Positions 25,145-32,692 of a stretch of DNA of 64,000 bases are shown here, piece by piece. The first letter of the stretch is position 1. Each line of letters opens with the position of its first letter. Source of the DNA: Lysobacterales bacterium. Lineage in GTDB: Bacteria > Pseudomonadota > Gammaproteobacteria > Xanthomonadales > SZUA-36. The notes under the pieces were generated by a model, which saw nothing but the letters and a program-made list of their open reading frames with translations, did not search any database and was not told the origin of the DNA. A program made the position numbers and the translations under genes. The stretch lies in the NCBI GenBank assembly GCA_021648125.1, contig JAKITK010000001.1:1-64000 (forward strand), read 5' to 3'.

Positions 25145-26078
25145 CTAACCGCTTTTGAAAATAGGCAATTGTTTTCAACAAACCATCGTGTAATTCAGTT
25201 TCTGCTTTCCAACCAAGCCCGTCAACCGCCCGCTGGATGTCAGGTTGTCTTTGCGTTGGGTCATCATCAGGCAACGCATGGTGTTCAATGGTTGATCTGG
25301 AGCCAGTCAATTTAATCACCTGCTCTGCCAGTTCATTCATGCTAAAGGGATTCGGGTTACCCAAATTAATTGGCCCAGTGAGGTTTGAATCCATTAGTCG
25401 CACCAGTCCAACGATTAAATCATCCCGATAACAGAAAGACCGGGTTTGTGAGCCATCTCCATAGATAGTGAGGGGCTGATTTTTTAATGCCTGGACAATA
25501 AAATTGGAGATCACCCTGCCGTCATTGACTTGCATACCCGGGCCATAAGTATTAAAAATCCGGGCCACACAGATATCTAGATCATATTCACGGTAATAAT
25601 CGAAAAATAGGGTTTCTGCACAGCGCTTACCCTCATCGTAACAGGCACGGATTCCGATAGGATTAACATTTCCCCAATATTCTTCAGGCTGGGGATGTAC
25701 TGCAGGGTCACCGTAGACTTCAGAAGTTGAAGCTTGCAGGATTCGTGCGCCGGTTTGATGTGCTAGATCCAGCATGTTGATAGCGCCGAGTACCGATGTA
25801 CGGGTGGTTTTCACCGGATCATGTTGATAGTGAACTGGAGATGCGGGACAGGCAAGGTTATATATCTGATCAATTTCTAGCGACAGCGGCAGCGTAACAT
25901 CGTGGCAGATCACTTCAAAACTCGGCTGATCCAGCAGATGTTCGATGTTTTGCTTGCAACCGGTAAAGTAGTTATCCAAGCAGGTCACACTATGCCCTTG
26001 CGAAACCAAGTGCTCACATAGATGAGAACCAAGGAACCCGGCACCACCGGTAACCAGAATGCGTTGCGGATTAGTCAC
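25131..26078 (-). CDS. UDP-glucuronic acid decarboxylase (UDP-xylose synthase)
   Basis: 315-residue short-chain dehydrogenase/reductase of the extended type. It converts UDP-glucuronate to UDP-xylose via a 4-keto intermediate with bound NAD. Seen: [16 protein letters not shown] (NAD glycine loop), [28 protein letters not shown], the active-site YDEGK (Tyr-x3-Lys), [12 protein letters not shown] and [13 protein letters not shown]. The [10 protein letters not shown] and RACYDEGKR segments are typical of UXS proteins. UDP-xylose would go to surface polysaccharide. It lies upstream of and overlaps the DUF2058 gene. Confidence 0.93.
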   Translation of the reverse strand: MTNPQRILVTGGAGFLGSHLCEHLVSQGHSVTCLDNYFTGCKQNIEHLLDQPSFEVICHDVTLPLSLEIDQIYNLACPASPVHYQHDPVKTTRTSVLGAINMLDLAHQTGARILQASTSEVYGDPAVHPQPEEYWGNVNPIGIRACYDEGKRCAETLFFDYYREYDLDICVARIFNTYGPGMQVNDGRVISNFIVQALKNQPLTIYGDGSQTRSFCYRDDLIVGLVRLMDSNLTGPINLGNPNPFSMNELAEQVIKLTGSRSTIEHHALPDDDPTQRQPDIQRAVDGLGWKAETELHDGLLKTIAYFQKRLDGNV

Positions 26079-26115
26079 CTGAAACGCCTGTTATCAAAGG
26101 TAAATATTTAGGATA

Positions 26116-26148
26116 GAAAACCCCGGGCAGTAGAATCAACACCCGGGG
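26116..26148 (-). terminator. Rho-independent terminator of the FKBP gene
   Basis: CCCCGGG (26121-26127) and CCCGGGG (26142-26148) pair around a 14-base loop; on the minus strand the stem is followed by TTTT (26117-26120). It lies 15 bp after the FKBP stop codon. Confidence 0.85.
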
Positions 26149-26162
26149 TATACAGTGTAATG

Positions 26163-26873
26163 TTACTCCGCATCACCAATTGAAATCAGTTCAACTTCAA
26201 ATATCAGTGTTGAGTTAGGCATAATTGATGGCGGGCTGCCCTGCTCACCATAGGCCATGGCGGAAGGAATGAAGAATTTATACTTGCTGCCGATAGGCAT
26301 CAGCTGCACGCCTTCTGTCCAACCTGGGATAACCCGGTTAAGCGGAAACGATGCTGGCGCATTACGCTTATAAGAACTATCAAACTCCTGCCCATTCAAG
26401 GTAGTCCCGCGATAGTGCACAGTAACCGTATCCTCGGCTTTAGGTTTAGCACCTTTACCGGCTTCAAGTATCTGGTATTGCAAACCGGATGCAGTAGTAA
26501 CTACACCATCTTTCTTGCCATTTTCAGCTAGGAACGCAACGCCTTCAGCAGCATTTGAGGAAGCAATTTCTGCTACTTTGGCATTCTGTTCTTCCGTTTT
26601 ACGGGCGATAAAAGCCTGCCGGGCCGTATTGATTTCTTCTTCAGTCATCAGTGTTTCACCACCTTCAAAACCCGTCTGAATAGCAGCTGATAAGGTTTTA
26701 AAATCCACATCCATACCCTGGGTCTTTAAGGTACGACCAATATCCAAGCCAAAAATATAGCTTAGCTGCTGTGCTTCAGTTTTCAATTCTGAGGCAGTTG
26801 CAGTTACTGTTACGCTAAGCGCGCTACCTAAAACCAGGGTGATCAAACCCTTAGAAATCATTGTTTTGTTCAT
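26163..26873 (-). CDS. FKBP-type peptidyl-prolyl cis-trans isomerase, exported
   Basis: 236 residues from the ATG at 26873, chosen because GGAG lies about 9 bp upstream and the product then begins with a signal peptide (MNKTMISKG ... SVTVTATA). An N-terminal dimerisation domain (LSYIFGLDIGRTLKTQGMDVD, TEEEINTARQAF) is followed by a FKBP domain from about 125: TASGLQYQILEAGKG, VTVHYRGTTLNGQEFDSSY, VIPGWTEGVQLMPIGSKYKFFIPSAMAYGEQG and NSTLIFEVELI. This is the FkpA/Mip architecture: a periplasmic folding helper for prolyl peptide bonds. A terminator follows directly, so it is probably monocistronic. Confidence 0.93.
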   Translation of the reverse strand: MNKTMISKGLITLVLGSALSVTVTATASELKTEAQQLSYIFGLDIGRTLKTQGMDVDFKTLSAAIQTGFEGGETLMTEEEINTARQAFIARKTEEQNAKVAEIASSNAAEGVAFLAENGKKDGVVTTASGLQYQILEAGKGAKPKAEDTVTVHYRGTTLNGQEFDSSYKRNAPASFPLNRVIPGWTEGVQLMPIGSKYKFFIPSAMAYGEQGSPPSIMPNSTLIFEVELISIGDAE

Positions 26874-27068
26874 TTGTTGAAACTCCGTTAATGTCAGCTC
26901 GTTATTGTCACCTCTAAACCCGCAGATGGCAACAATAGTTGATAAATATATTTGACCTGCCATTATTCTAACAAGCCTGCACAGGGAATATGAACACAGG
27001 GAATGGAATCAGTTCCCTTGGGGGGTAAATAATGATTGCCGGCACCATCAACGGCGCATAGAAAGGTA

Positions 27069-27095
27069 TTGAATTTATTCAATTTAGGGTATAAT
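27069..27095 (+). promoter_or_regulatory. Possible promoter of the sulfate-activation gene
   Basis: TTGAAT at 27069 and TATAAT at 27090-27095 with a 15-bp spacer, about 80 bp before the gene. The -35 half also forms a dyad, ATTGAA-TTTA-TTCAAT. The perfect palindrome GTACCTAGGTAC at 27116-27127, followed by a second AGGTAC, is in the presumed leader. Confidence 0.45.
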
Positions 27096-27175
27096 TAGCG
27101 GCTAAATTTTAATCTGTACCTAGGTACAAAAATAGGTACAATTTCACTACTGGAGCGCCTACGGGCGACAATAAA

Positions 27176-28897
27176 ATGAGCTCAAATTTCACCGCCCACG
27201 GCGGCCCATTAAAAAACCTATTCATTCCAGATGCCGAGCTTGAGGCCGCTAAAGCCCACGCCGGCACCCTGCCCGATTGGGATCTCAGCGGCCGCCAAAT
27301 TTGCGATCTGGAATTAATCATGAACGGCGGATTCTCGCCACTTGAAGGTTTCCTTACAGAAGCGGATTATCAGTCCGTGTTATCTGACATGCGCCTTGCG
27401 GATGGTAGCCTATGGCCCATACCGGTAACCCTGGATGTGAGTGAGGCCTTTGCTACAAAACTTAAAACCGGAGATGAGTTTGTACTCCGTGACCTTGAAG
27501 GCGTGGCTATCGCTACCATGACTGCAGATTCCATCTGGACTCCAGACATGGATGCTGAAGCACAGGCTGTGTATGGCACAACTGATAGCAAACACCCAGC
27601 AGTAGCCTACCTTAAGCAACACAGCCAGCCGGTCTATATTGGTGGTCAGGTCAAAGGCCTGCAGGCACCGGTACATTATGACTGCAAACATTTACGGCAT
27701 TCACCGGCTGAACTACGCGAACTATTTGAGAAACTGGGCTGGCAGCGCGTAGTTGCCTTTCAAACCCGTAACCCGATGCACCGTGCGCATCAGGAATTAA
27801 CCTTTAGAGCGGCCCGCGAAACCCAGGCCAATTTGTTGATCCATCCCGTGGTAGGTATGACCAAACCGGGCGATATCGACCACCTTACCCGGGTTCGTTG
27901 TTACGAAGCCTTATTGCCGAGCTATCCTGAACAAACGACCCAGTTGAGCCTGCTACCACTGGCCATGCGCATGGGTGGACCACGCGAAGCACTATGGCAT
28001 GCCATTATTCGTAAAAACTTCGGCTGTACTCACCTGATTGTCGGTCGAGACCACGCTGGCCCCGGTAACGATAGTAATGACCAGCCGTTTTATGGACCAT
28101 TTGATGCACAGGAACTGCTTTCCAAGCACGAAGATGAGCTGGGCATCAAAATGGTTCCGTTCAAAATGATGGTATATGTAGAAGAACGCGCCCAATATGC
28201 GCCGGTTGATGAAATTAAAGCGGGCGAAAGCGTACTCAATATCAGTGGTACCGAATTACGCCGTCGCCTTTATGAAGGCCTGGATATTCCAGAGTGGTTT
28301 ACCTTTCCAAAGGTAGTTGCTGCCTTGCGTTTACGCTACCCACCTCGCCACAAACAAGGCTTTACTGTGTTTTTCACCGGGCTTTCAGGTTCCGGGAAGT
28401 CTACTATTGCCAATGTTTTAATGATTAAACTGCTGGAAATGGGTGGCCGTCCTGTTACCCTTTTGGATGGTGATGTAGTTCGCAAGAACCTGTCTTCAGA
28501 ATTAGGCTTCTCCCGCGAGCATCGTAATTTAAATGTTCTTCGAATTGGTTATGTTGCCAGTGAAATAACCAAAAACAGCGGTGTTGCCATCTGTGCACCT
28601 ATTGCCCCGTATGCCGATATACGCGACCAGATAAGAGATGAAATCGAACCCCTGGGTGGTTTCCTTGAAGTACATATATCAACCCCGATTGAAGTCTGTG
28701 AGAAACGCGACCGCAAAGGCTTGTATGCCAAAGCCCGTCGTGGTGAAATTAAACAGTTCACCGGCATTGATGACCCTTATGAAGCACCACTACATGCCGA
28801 AGTGGTACTAGACACTCTTGATATGAGCCCAGAGCAGGCAGCCCAGGAGATTATTCTCAAACTTGAAGCCATGGGATTAATTTCCGGGATGGCTTAA
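27176..28897 (+). CDS. Bifunctional sulfate adenylyltransferase / adenylylsulfate kinase
   Basis: 573 residues, two enzymes fused. Residues 1 to about 390 are ATP sulfurylase: FQTRNPMHRAHQEL with the nucleotide-binding QxRN and HxxH motifs, then VGRDHAGPGND. Residues about 395-573 are APS kinase: FFTGLSGSGKSTIANVL (P-loop), LLDGDVVRKNLSSELGFSREHR and IAPYADIRDQIRDEIEP. Together they turn sulfate and ATP into PAPS in the cytoplasm, for assimilation or sulfation. The heterodimeric CysDN system of enteric bacteria is replaced here by this single chain. It stands alone, with a clear terminator 26 bp after its stop. No reductase or sulfotransferase gene is adjacent. Confidence 0.95.
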   Translation: MSSNFTAHGGPLKNLFIPDAELEAAKAHAGTLPDWDLSGRQICDLELIMNGGFSPLEGFLTEADYQSVLSDMRLADGSLWPIPVTLDVSEAFATKLKTGDEFVLRDLEGVAIATMTADSIWTPDMDAEAQAVYGTTDSKHPAVAYLKQHSQPVYIGGQVKGLQAPVHYDCKHLRHSPAELRELFEKLGWQRVVAFQTRNPMHRAHQELTFRAARETQANLLIHPVVGMTKPGDIDHLTRVRCYEALLPSYPEQTTQLSLLPLAMRMGGPREALWHAIIRKNFGCTHLIVGRDHAGPGNDSNDQPFYGPFDAQELLSKHEDELGIKMVPFKMMVYVEERAQYAPVDEIKAGESVLNISGTELRRRLYEGLDIPEWFTFPKVVAALRLRYPPRHKQGFTVFFTGLSGSGKSTIANVLMIKLLEMGGRPVTLLDGDVVRKNLSSELGFSREHRNLNVLRIGYVASEITKNSGVAICAPIAPYADIRDQIRDEIEPLGGFLEVHISTPIEVCEKRDRKGLYAKARRGEIKQFTGIDDPYEAPLHAEVVLDTLDMSPEQAAQEIILKLEAMGLISGMA

Positions 28898-28923
28898 CCC
28901 TTCCCTAACCAGTCCAGTATCGC

Positions 28924-28951
28924 AACCCGGGTTATTCACCCGGGTTTTTTT
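28924..28951 (+). terminator. Rho-independent terminator
   Basis: AACCCGGG (28924-28931) and CCCGGGTT (28939-28946) form an 8-bp stem with a 7-base loop followed by a run of T to 28951, just after the sulfate-activation gene. Confidence 0.92.
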
Positions 28952-28972
28952 GGCCTATTTCAACAAATTTAT

Positions 28973-29001
28973 TTGCATAATTCATTCTATGGTGTTATAG
29001 T
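28973..29001 (+). promoter_or_regulatory. Sigma-70 type promoter of the GntR-ABC operon
   Basis: TTGCAT (28973-28978), a 17-bp spacer and TATAGT (28996-29001). The expected start of transcription is near 29008, about 45 bp before the first start codon. Confidence 0.65.
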
Positions 29002-29021
29002 TCACTACATCACTACAACTA
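28998..29021 (+). promoter_or_regulatory. Candidate GntR operator over the -10 region
   Basis: TAGTT and AACTA flank two direct CACTAC repeats (29003-29008 and 29011-29016). The dyad covers the end of the -10 box and the likely start of transcription, where a YtrA-type GntR repressor would block its own operon. Confidence 0.45.
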
Positions 29022-29054
29022 AATGACACAGCAACAGAGAAGAGGACATTGATT

Positions 29055-29309
29055 ATGCTAAGAATGGCCACAAAAAAATTAAACATGATCCCACATTCAA
29101 TGGCGATCCTTAGTGCAGCGTTGCTTATTTGGAGTACCCAGGCAAGTGATACAAGTCTCGATGCTCTCAATAAGCCCGTTGACCAACAAGTTGTGCACTT
29201 ACAGCCTTGTAATGAAGGTCAGCGGACTAGTGCGATTAAGTCGACAACCACAGTGACTATCGAAAAACCTGTGCCCACCAATCCCTGGGCCGTTTTACGT
29301 TTGTTCTGA
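29055..29309 (+). CDS. Small exported protein of unknown function
   Basis: 84 residues from the ATG at 29055, which has GAGG about 10 bp upstream; a TTG six bases earlier is less likely. The N terminus (KKLNMIPHSMAILSAALLIWSTQAS) is a signal peptide, leaving a mature part of about 55 residues with a single cysteine (QPCNEGQ) and a threonine-rich stretch. I do not recognise the family. It is the first gene behind the operon promoter and ends 11 bp before the GntR gene, so it is part of the regulator-ABC transporter operon and could be a ligand, a sensor of envelope stress or merely a passenger. Confidence 0.6.
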   Translation: MLRMATKKLNMIPHSMAILSAALLIWSTQASDTSLDALNKPVDQQVVHLQPCNEGQRTSAIKSTTTVTIEKPVPTNPWAVLRLF

Positions 29310-29320
29310 GGCTGAAATCA

Positions 29321-29689
29321 ATGACCCATAACTGGAATGAAAACCAGCCAATTTACTGGCAGCTCTGCGAACGCACCATCGAACGGATACTCGAAGGCTC
29401 ACTGAATGAAGCAGATCCCCTGCCCTCGGTTAGGCAAGTAGCTGCCGAGCTACAAATCAACCCGATTACGGTCTCTAAAGCCTATCAACTATTGGTTGAT
29501 GAAGGCATTGTGGAAAAGCGCCGCGGGCTTGGAATGTTCGTTAAAATCGGGGCTCGAAAGCAATTATTATTGTCTGAAAGAGAAAAATTTCGCAGTCAAA
29601 TCTGGCCAGATATCCTAGCGCGCATGCGACGACTAGATATTGACCCTGCCAGTTTGCTCGAACCCCTTAAAAAGAATACACACCAATAA
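29321..29689 (+). CDS. GntR-family transcriptional regulator, YtrA type
   Basis: 122 residues: an N-terminal GntR winged helix (PIYWQLCERTIERILEGSLNEADPLPSVRQVAAELQINPITVSKAYQLLVDEGIVEKRRGLGMFV) and only a short C-terminal tail of about 45 residues. That small tail defines the YtrA subfamily, which usually represses an adjoining ABC transporter operon. It is followed by the ATPase and permease genes and preceded by a candidate dyad operator at 28998-29021, fitting autoregulation. Confidence 0.92.
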   Translation: MTHNWNENQPIYWQLCERTIERILEGSLNEADPLPSVRQVAAELQINPITVSKAYQLLVDEGIVEKRRGLGMFVKIGARKQLLLSEREKFRSQIWPDILARMRRLDIDPASLLEPLKKNTHQ

Positions 29690-29705
29690 ACAGGCCAGTA
29701 AACCC

Positions 29706-30560
29706 ATGAACACAGTGATTAGCACACAAGATCTATGTAAAAAATATGGCAATCAATATGCCGTTGACCATGTGAACCTGGAGATCGGTAACGGCCGTAT
29801 AATTGGCCTGATAGGTCCTAATGGCGCAGGTAAAACCACTCTTTTAAAAGCCATCCTTGGGCTCACTACTTTTGCCGGTGAGTTAAAGGTTCTCGGGCTT
29901 GACCCGCGCAAAGATCGGGATGAATTAATGGAACAGGTGTCATTTATCGCCGATGTCGCTGTTCTGCCCCGCTGGATAAAAGTAAGTGAGGCCATTGATC
30001 TGGTGGAAGGTCTGCATACCCGCTTTTCAAGGGGGAAATGCATGCAGTTGCTGAGCAAAACCAAAATCAGGATGGATAGCAAAGTTAAACAGCTATCCAA
30101 AGGCATGGTGGCACAATTGCACCTGGCCCTAGTGATGTCAATTGACGCCAAATTACTGGTGCTGGATGAACCCACCCTAGGCCTTGATATTATTTATCGA
30201 AAAACTTTTTACACGAATTTACTCAATGATTATTTTGATGAAGAGCGCACCATTATTATAACCACCCACCAAGTCGAAGAAATTGAGCATATCCTCAGTG
30301 ATCTTATATTTATTCGCGACGGAAAAATCGTCCTCAACAGTACCATGGAAGAAGTGCAGCAAAGCTATTTCGAACTAATGGCTCCGCCGGAGTCCGTTGA
30401 TGCAGCTAGGCAACTAAAACCTTTGAATGAGCGCTCTCTCTTCGGCAAACATATTTTTCTCTTCCAAGGTGTCGACTCAGCATTGCTCGAACCACTGGGT
30501 GAGGTTCGCACACCTAATGTTGCTGATCTGTTTGTTGCTGTAATGGGAGAAGATCAATGA
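29706..30560 (+). CDS. ABC transporter ATP-binding protein
   Basis: 284 residues from the ATG at 29706; the frame stays open upstream into the GntR gene but the normal N terminus of the family begins here. Walker A GPNGAGKTTLLKA near residue 38, signature LSKGMVAQLHLAL, Walker B LLVLDEPTLGLD and switch TTHQ are all intact. The Q-loop region has ISFIADV-type sequence. The C-terminal about 70 residues are a variable extension. It powers the ABC-2 type permease encoded next, whose start overlaps its stop by 4 bp (ATGA). Similar GntR-ABC units respond to cell-wall antibiotics in other bacteria; substrate is unknown. Confidence 0.93.
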   Translation: MNTVISTQDLCKKYGNQYAVDHVNLEIGNGRIIGLIGPNGAGKTTLLKAILGLTTFAGELKVLGLDPRKDRDELMEQVSFIADVAVLPRWIKVSEAIDLVEGLHTRFSRGKCMQLLSKTKIRMDSKVKQLSKGMVAQLHLALVMSIDAKLLVLDEPTLGLDIIYRKTFYTNLLNDYFDEERTIIITTHQVEEIEHILSDLIFIRDGKIVLNSTMEEVQQSYFELMAPPESVDAARQLKPLNERSLFGKHIFLFQGVDSALLEPLGEVRTPNVADLFVAVMGEDQ

Positions 30561-31537
30561 ACACCAGCTGGTCAATTACTAAATTAAAAGTTCTGATGCG
30601 CCGGGAATATTGGGAAAATCGCGGGGCCTTTCGCAATACTCCCGCAATACTTGGTGCAATCACTGTGGCCTTTATGTTGATGGGCTTGGTGATCAAAGTT
30701 CGTTTCGACAACGAGGGCTATACTTTCCGTGAAGCCATGCGTTTGTTTGCATTGCAATCGGAAGCCGTACGCGGTTACCAAGTCACCCAAAGCATGATGG
30801 CAATGTCTGGGTTTTTTCTGATGGTTATGTCGGTTGTGATTTTTTTCTACTTGTTGGGTTCTCTATACGATGACCGCAAAGATAAATCCATCCTGTTCTG
30901 GAAGTCATTGCCGGCATCCGATGGACTCACCATCACCTCAAAACTTTTTTCTGCAATGTTTGTAATTCCGCTTATTTTTTGGGGGTTCCTGGTAGCAACA
31001 GAAATCATTATGATGGTAATTGGCGGCTTAATGGTCTGGACGGCAGACCAAAACCCCTGGACACTTGTGTTCGGACCGGCGCAACCACTGAAAGCCTGGG
31101 GCTTGGTACTCACCGGCTGGATAGCCAACTCATTCTGGATGCTACCAATTTATGCATGGTTACTGCTGGTTTCCTCTAAAGCGCCACGCGTACCGATGCT
31201 TTTCGCTATCCTACCACCCATAATTCTGGCAGTATTACAGGCATGGATCGGGTTTTTAAAGACCTTCCAACTACAAGACAATGTACTGGGCATTACCAGC
31301 AAATGGATAGCCAATAGTCCGGCCATACTGGCGGGTCAAATCACCGGCGGTAGTGACTCAGAACATACTGTGTCGGTGAGTCTCGGTATGCCGGTTACTT
31401 CCACCTTTGACCATGCGCCAACAATCACTAATATGCTCGATCGTTTGTTTTCCATGCAAATGTTGATGGGTTTAGTGGTAACCGCGGTGTTCCTGTTTAT
31501 CGCTCTCTGGTTCCGTCGTCGTGCTAGTGATGGGTAG
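30557..31537 (+). CDS. ABC-2 type transporter permease
   Basis: 326 residues with about six hydrophobic segments (near 28-48, 78-103, 130-160, 190-213, 216-237 and 292-312), the last followed by a short basic tail RRRASDG. A loop of about 50 residues (GQITGGSDSEHTVSVSLG) lies between segments five and six. It should form the membrane channel for the preceding ATPase. The stop TAG at 31535-31537 is the first part of the TAGTTA sequence duplicated around a palindromic element, so the element inserted exactly at the end of this gene without changing the protein. Confidence 0.88.
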   Translation: MNTSWSITKLKVLMRREYWENRGAFRNTPAILGAITVAFMLMGLVIKVRFDNEGYTFREAMRLFALQSEAVRGYQVTQSMMAMSGFFLMVMSVVIFFYLLGSLYDDRKDKSILFWKSLPASDGLTITSKLFSAMFVIPLIFWGFLVATEIIMMVIGGLMVWTADQNPWTLVFGPAQPLKAWGLVLTGWIANSFWMLPIYAWLLLVSSKAPRVPMLFAILPPIILAVLQAWIGFLKTFQLQDNVLGITSKWIANSPAILAGQITGGSDSEHTVSVSLGMPVTSTFDHAPTITNMLDRLFSMQMLMGLVVTAVFLFIALWFRRRASDG

Positions 31538-31883
31538 TTAGTGCCTGACCGAGAAAGAAGTAATCTACTGCGGAAAAGCTGGATTTGACCAAAATTTTCC
31601 ATTATTCTCGTCAAATAGCCAGCTATTCTCCTCAAATAATGAAATATTTTGCTTCAAACCAGTCTTTCCCTCGCTACGATTCCTTTCTCGGTCAGGCACT
31701 AGTTAGGTATATTTGTTCGGTAATCCAATACAGAACTGGAAAGTTGCGATGAATAGATTTATGATTGAATTTGAAGATCACCTACGGGACTATATGTAGC
31801 CAATTGATTTGCTTACATAGTTTAAATCCCACACTTTCTCAAATCACTTATAACCTGTTCTGCTGACTTAGGGGTTAGTCATA
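31538..31883. other. Intergenic region with a palindromic element
   Basis: 346 bp after the ABC permease. The first half is the MITE-like element; the second half is AT-rich and holds only a 16-codon open frame (31749-31799) that I do not regard as a gene. Confidence 0.5.
31541..31699. mobile_element. Palindromic MITE-like element with 6-bp target duplication
   Basis: 159 bp with perfect 17-bp terminal inverted repeats (GTGCCTGACCGAGAAAG at 31541-31557, its complement at 31683-31699). TAGTTA is present directly outside both ends (31535-31540 and 31700-31705). The arms go on pairing imperfectly inward: CTGGATTTGAC with GTTTGAA-type sequence, CATTATT with AATAATG, and AATAGC with GCTATT at the centre. 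So nearly the whole element folds into one long hairpin. It encodes nothing. Confidence 0.75.
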
Positions 31884-32450
31884 ATGTGGGAAACACCCAA
31901 TAAAGCGTTGATATCAACACTGCCTAGTAGTATAAAAGTACATTTTTTATGCCCTCATACTGATAAGCGCGGAGTATTGACAGAAATTCACCGCAACTCT
32001 TGGCAACAGTGCAGCAAATTAATCCAGTACAACCATGTGGTTTCTAAAGCCAATGCCTTGCGTGGTGTTCATGCACACCCTACTCACACAGATTATCTTT
32101 ATGTAAGCTCAGGCTGTATGCAACTTGGTCTGGTGGATATTCGTAAGAATTCTTCCAGCTATATGCGCTCCTGGTCACTCCGCATCCATGCCACCGACCA
32201 CATCGCTATAACCATCGCACCGGGAATAGCACATGGTTTTTACTTCGCTGATGCGGGCAGTTACATCTATGGTGTGGACGCTTACTGGGAGAAATCCCAC
32301 CACTACTTTTTGCCACCGGCGATTACACAGGCTCAAACCTGGATGGTGTTCTGGCAATATTTGGTAGTTCTCCAACTGCGATTATCGAAACCTCCTCACG
32401 CCAACTGCATACGAGTCGCCAAGTCACCCTATCTTGCGAAAATGGAGTAG
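31884..32450 (+). pseudogene. Truncated dTDP-4-dehydrorhamnose 3,5-epimerase family gene
   Basis: 188 codons. The first about 135 residues match the RmlC cupin family: DKRGVLTEIHR, ALRGVHAHPTHTDYLYVSSGCMQLGLVDIR and IAPGIAHGFYFADAGSYIYGVDAYW. A working RmlC-like protein would go on with an acidic ExxxxW/DP segment; here the frame changes near 32290-32315 into unrelated low-quality sequence (LPPAITQAQTWMVFWQY) that is really the oxidoreductase of the next entry read out of frame. So the gene seems to have lost its 3' end through a deletion joining it to another sugar gene. The retained cupin core could still fold, but I consider it decayed. Confidence 0.65.
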
Positions 32451-32689
32451 CCGCAATGGAGTCACCGCTGGCTGAACATATAAATATTGTAAGATTCAAC
32501 AACTCTACAGAAATAAGTCAAGCACGCTCAGAACGGCGCAGTATCCCAGCAACTATGCCATTATTTATGGAGCTAAAACATTTTTGTGACTATATCAAAG
32601 GCGGATCCGCACCGCTGGTAAATGCAGTGAAAGGTGCAGAAATGGCCCGTAGGATTACTGAGTTACGACAATTTATTAGTCAATCTTAA
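32315..32689 (+). pseudogene. C-terminal fragment of a Gfo/Idh/MocA oxidoreductase
   Basis: In the frame of the ATG at 32456 the sequence is open well upstream and reads like the end of a Gfo/Idh/MocA sugar oxidoreductase: LDGVLAIFGSSPTAIIETSS, RQLHTSRQVTLSCENGVAAM, then PLFMELKHFCDYIKGGSAPLVNAVKGAEMARRI. The NAD-binding N-terminal two thirds are missing. The fragment is joined out of frame to the 3' part of the epimerase gene, so one deletion probably removed the end of the epimerase and the front of this gene. Such enzymes typically modify nucleotide sugars for surface polysaccharide. Confidence 0.7.
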
Positions 32690-32692
32690 GCA

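Noticed and set aside
31749-31799. 16-codon open frame before the truncated epimerase gene
   Set aside because: No ribosome site and too short to judge.
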